A stretch of DNA of 64,000 nt from positions 692,501-756,500 of the forward strand of contig JAEMWC010000246.1 in assembly GCA_016490735.1 (NCBI GenBank), written 5' to 3'. The notes under the pieces were generated by a model. That model was given only the letters and a program-made list of their open reading frames with translations, made no database searches and had not been told where the DNA came from. The DNA is from Pachyseris speciosa (Eukaryota > Cnidaria > Anthozoa > Scleractinia > Pachyseridae). Shown here piece by piece: positions 63,048 through 64,000 of the stretch (position 1 is its first letter; each line of letters starts with the position of its first letter). The translations under genes and the position numbers were made by a program.

Positions 63048-64000
63048 TGGCAAGCCGTTTGTAGCAAAATTTAATCCTTGAAATATATGTTTAATCCACC
63101 AAATATTGGTTTAATTTAAACCAGTGAAAATTCATTCAATCCATAATCCACCAAATATTGGTTCAATTTAAACCAGTGAAAATTCATTCAATCCATAATC
63201 CACCAAATATTGGTTCAGTTTAAACCAGTGAAAAGTCATTCAATCTAATTGTAAATATAAATTTTCATTCAATTCAATCTTTTGATTATTATCATTTAAT
63301 CCAATACCTCGAGTTTTGATTCAATCCAAACCTTGAAATATTTGTTTAAACCTCTGTCCGGTTTTATGCAATCTTCCTGGGCCGAGCACGGTCAAGAGAA
63401 ACCAGAGTAGGTTGAGTACGAGAGAGTAGCGACAACATGGCGAGCGAAGAAGATTTTGAGTTAGAAAAAGACTTGCCGAAGTTTCTTGCAGAAGTTTTAG
63501 ATAAAACCGAGAACCTTTTTCAAGGTAATTTTGACGTGGAAACAGGAGAAGCGAACGCTGACGTTCTTGATCAAGCTATTTGTTTGGTTAGGTCGTTAAG
63601 GGATTACTGCAGCACGAGCGATAAGGAAAATCTGGATTCTATTGCTGTGGCTTTTGGAGATGTGGTTAGTGTATTGCGTCGCAGCGCAGTATTATTACTC
63701 CGTCAACCGTAGCTGGGGATTCTCTTACGACAGGAAGCGAAAAAAAGGGAAATCGCAGAAGACCATGTCTTAAAATTCCTGTTGAGATGCTTGAGGAACT
63801 GTGAGGACTAGGATTCACCTGGACCAGGATTGCAGAAATGCTTGGTGTTTCGAGGTGGACAATTCACAGAAGAGTAGCCGAGTATGGTTTAGAAGACATA
63901 AGGGGTTTCGACCACTTATCTGATGAAGAACTTGACGAAATAATTAAGGGGTATATTTGTAACCATGGGAGGGCTACTGGATATAATTTGATCGCAGGTT
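63048..64000 (+). mobile_element. 5' end of an integrase-type DNA transposon (cut by window)
   Basis: Starts TGGCAAGCCGTTTGTAGC, the same end as 1071 and, inverted, 5119. Three CCACCAAATATTGGTTTAAT-like units follow (63097, 63148, 63199), then the leader CTTCCTGGGCCGAGC and the gene. The element has no MITE at its left edge, unlike the 1071 copy. The right end is outside the window. Confidence 0.75.
63437..64000 (+). pseudogene. HTH/integrase-like transposon protein, N-terminal part
   Basis: ATG 63437 opens an acidic helical N-terminus (DFELEKDLPKFLAEVLDKTE) of 91 codons, ending at TAG 63710-63712 after an apparent 1-nt frameshift. In the next frame the protein resumes: GNRRRPCLKIPVEML, an in-frame TGA (63802-63804), then the helix-turn-helix WTRIAEMLGVSRWTIHRRV and LSDEELDEIIKGYI running off the window. 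Such an HTH commonly precedes an rve-type integrase core in metazoan transposons; the core itself is beyond the edge. Degraded copies of the start lie at 2719 and, inverted, about 4885. Confidence 0.65.

Overview
The window is animal nuclear DNA. It has GT-AG split exons, long AT-rich introns, tRNA-derived SINEs, CR1/L2-like LINE tails, interstitial TTAGGG arrays and very many short terminal-inverted-repeat (TIR) elements. The mix of families (TTAA-targeting MITEs, hammerhead-bearing Penelope-like repeats, tyrosine-recombinase, DUF7869-like and DUF6589-like transposon proteins) resembles stony-coral or other anthozoan genomes. That assignment is by resemblance only; no database was searched.

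The main result is one host gene on the + strand, 6053-46761. It is rebuilt here from 13 exons whose splice sites and phases all agree: 3942 nt, 1313 residues plus stop. The predicted protein reads Ubl1-Ubl2-SH2(1)-Ubl3-SH2(2)-Roc-COR-Cys-rich-Death. The Ubl-SH2 block occurs twice with the same intron phase pattern (2-2-0-1), so it arose by tandem exon duplication. The first SH2 has Lys in place of the phosphotyrosine-binding Arg and the second keeps Arg. The rest is a ROCO-type GTPase with a C-terminal Death domain. The inferred role is a cytoplasmic signalling scaffold joining phosphotyrosine reading, GTPase switching and Death-domain output. I do not recall this architecture being described.

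Layout: 1-5760, MITEs around a fold-back element of an HTH/integrase-type transposon (1071-5119), with two nested TTAA elements, a LINE end and a SINE inside it. 5760-6050, short promoter. 6053-46761, the gene, whose introns hold nearly all the mobile DNA: a TTAA element with LINE cargo (6982-8949), SINEs, piggyBac-like MITEs, a minisatellite with a higher-order period (12453-13285), a hammerhead motif (17130-17176) and, in the 15.6 kb intron 5, a 12 kb insertion (25313-37287) that splits a LINE and carries a second LINE and a decayed zinc-finger/tyrosine-recombinase gene. 46762-63047, intergenic DNA with palindromes, LINE scraps, a long DUF7869-like transposon exon (52220-53617) and a broken DUF6589-like gene (60385-62068). 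63048-64000, the 5' end of another copy of the integrase-type element, cut by the window edge.

No rRNA, CRISPR array or convincing free-standing tRNA gene was seen; every tRNA-like sequence looks SINE-derived.
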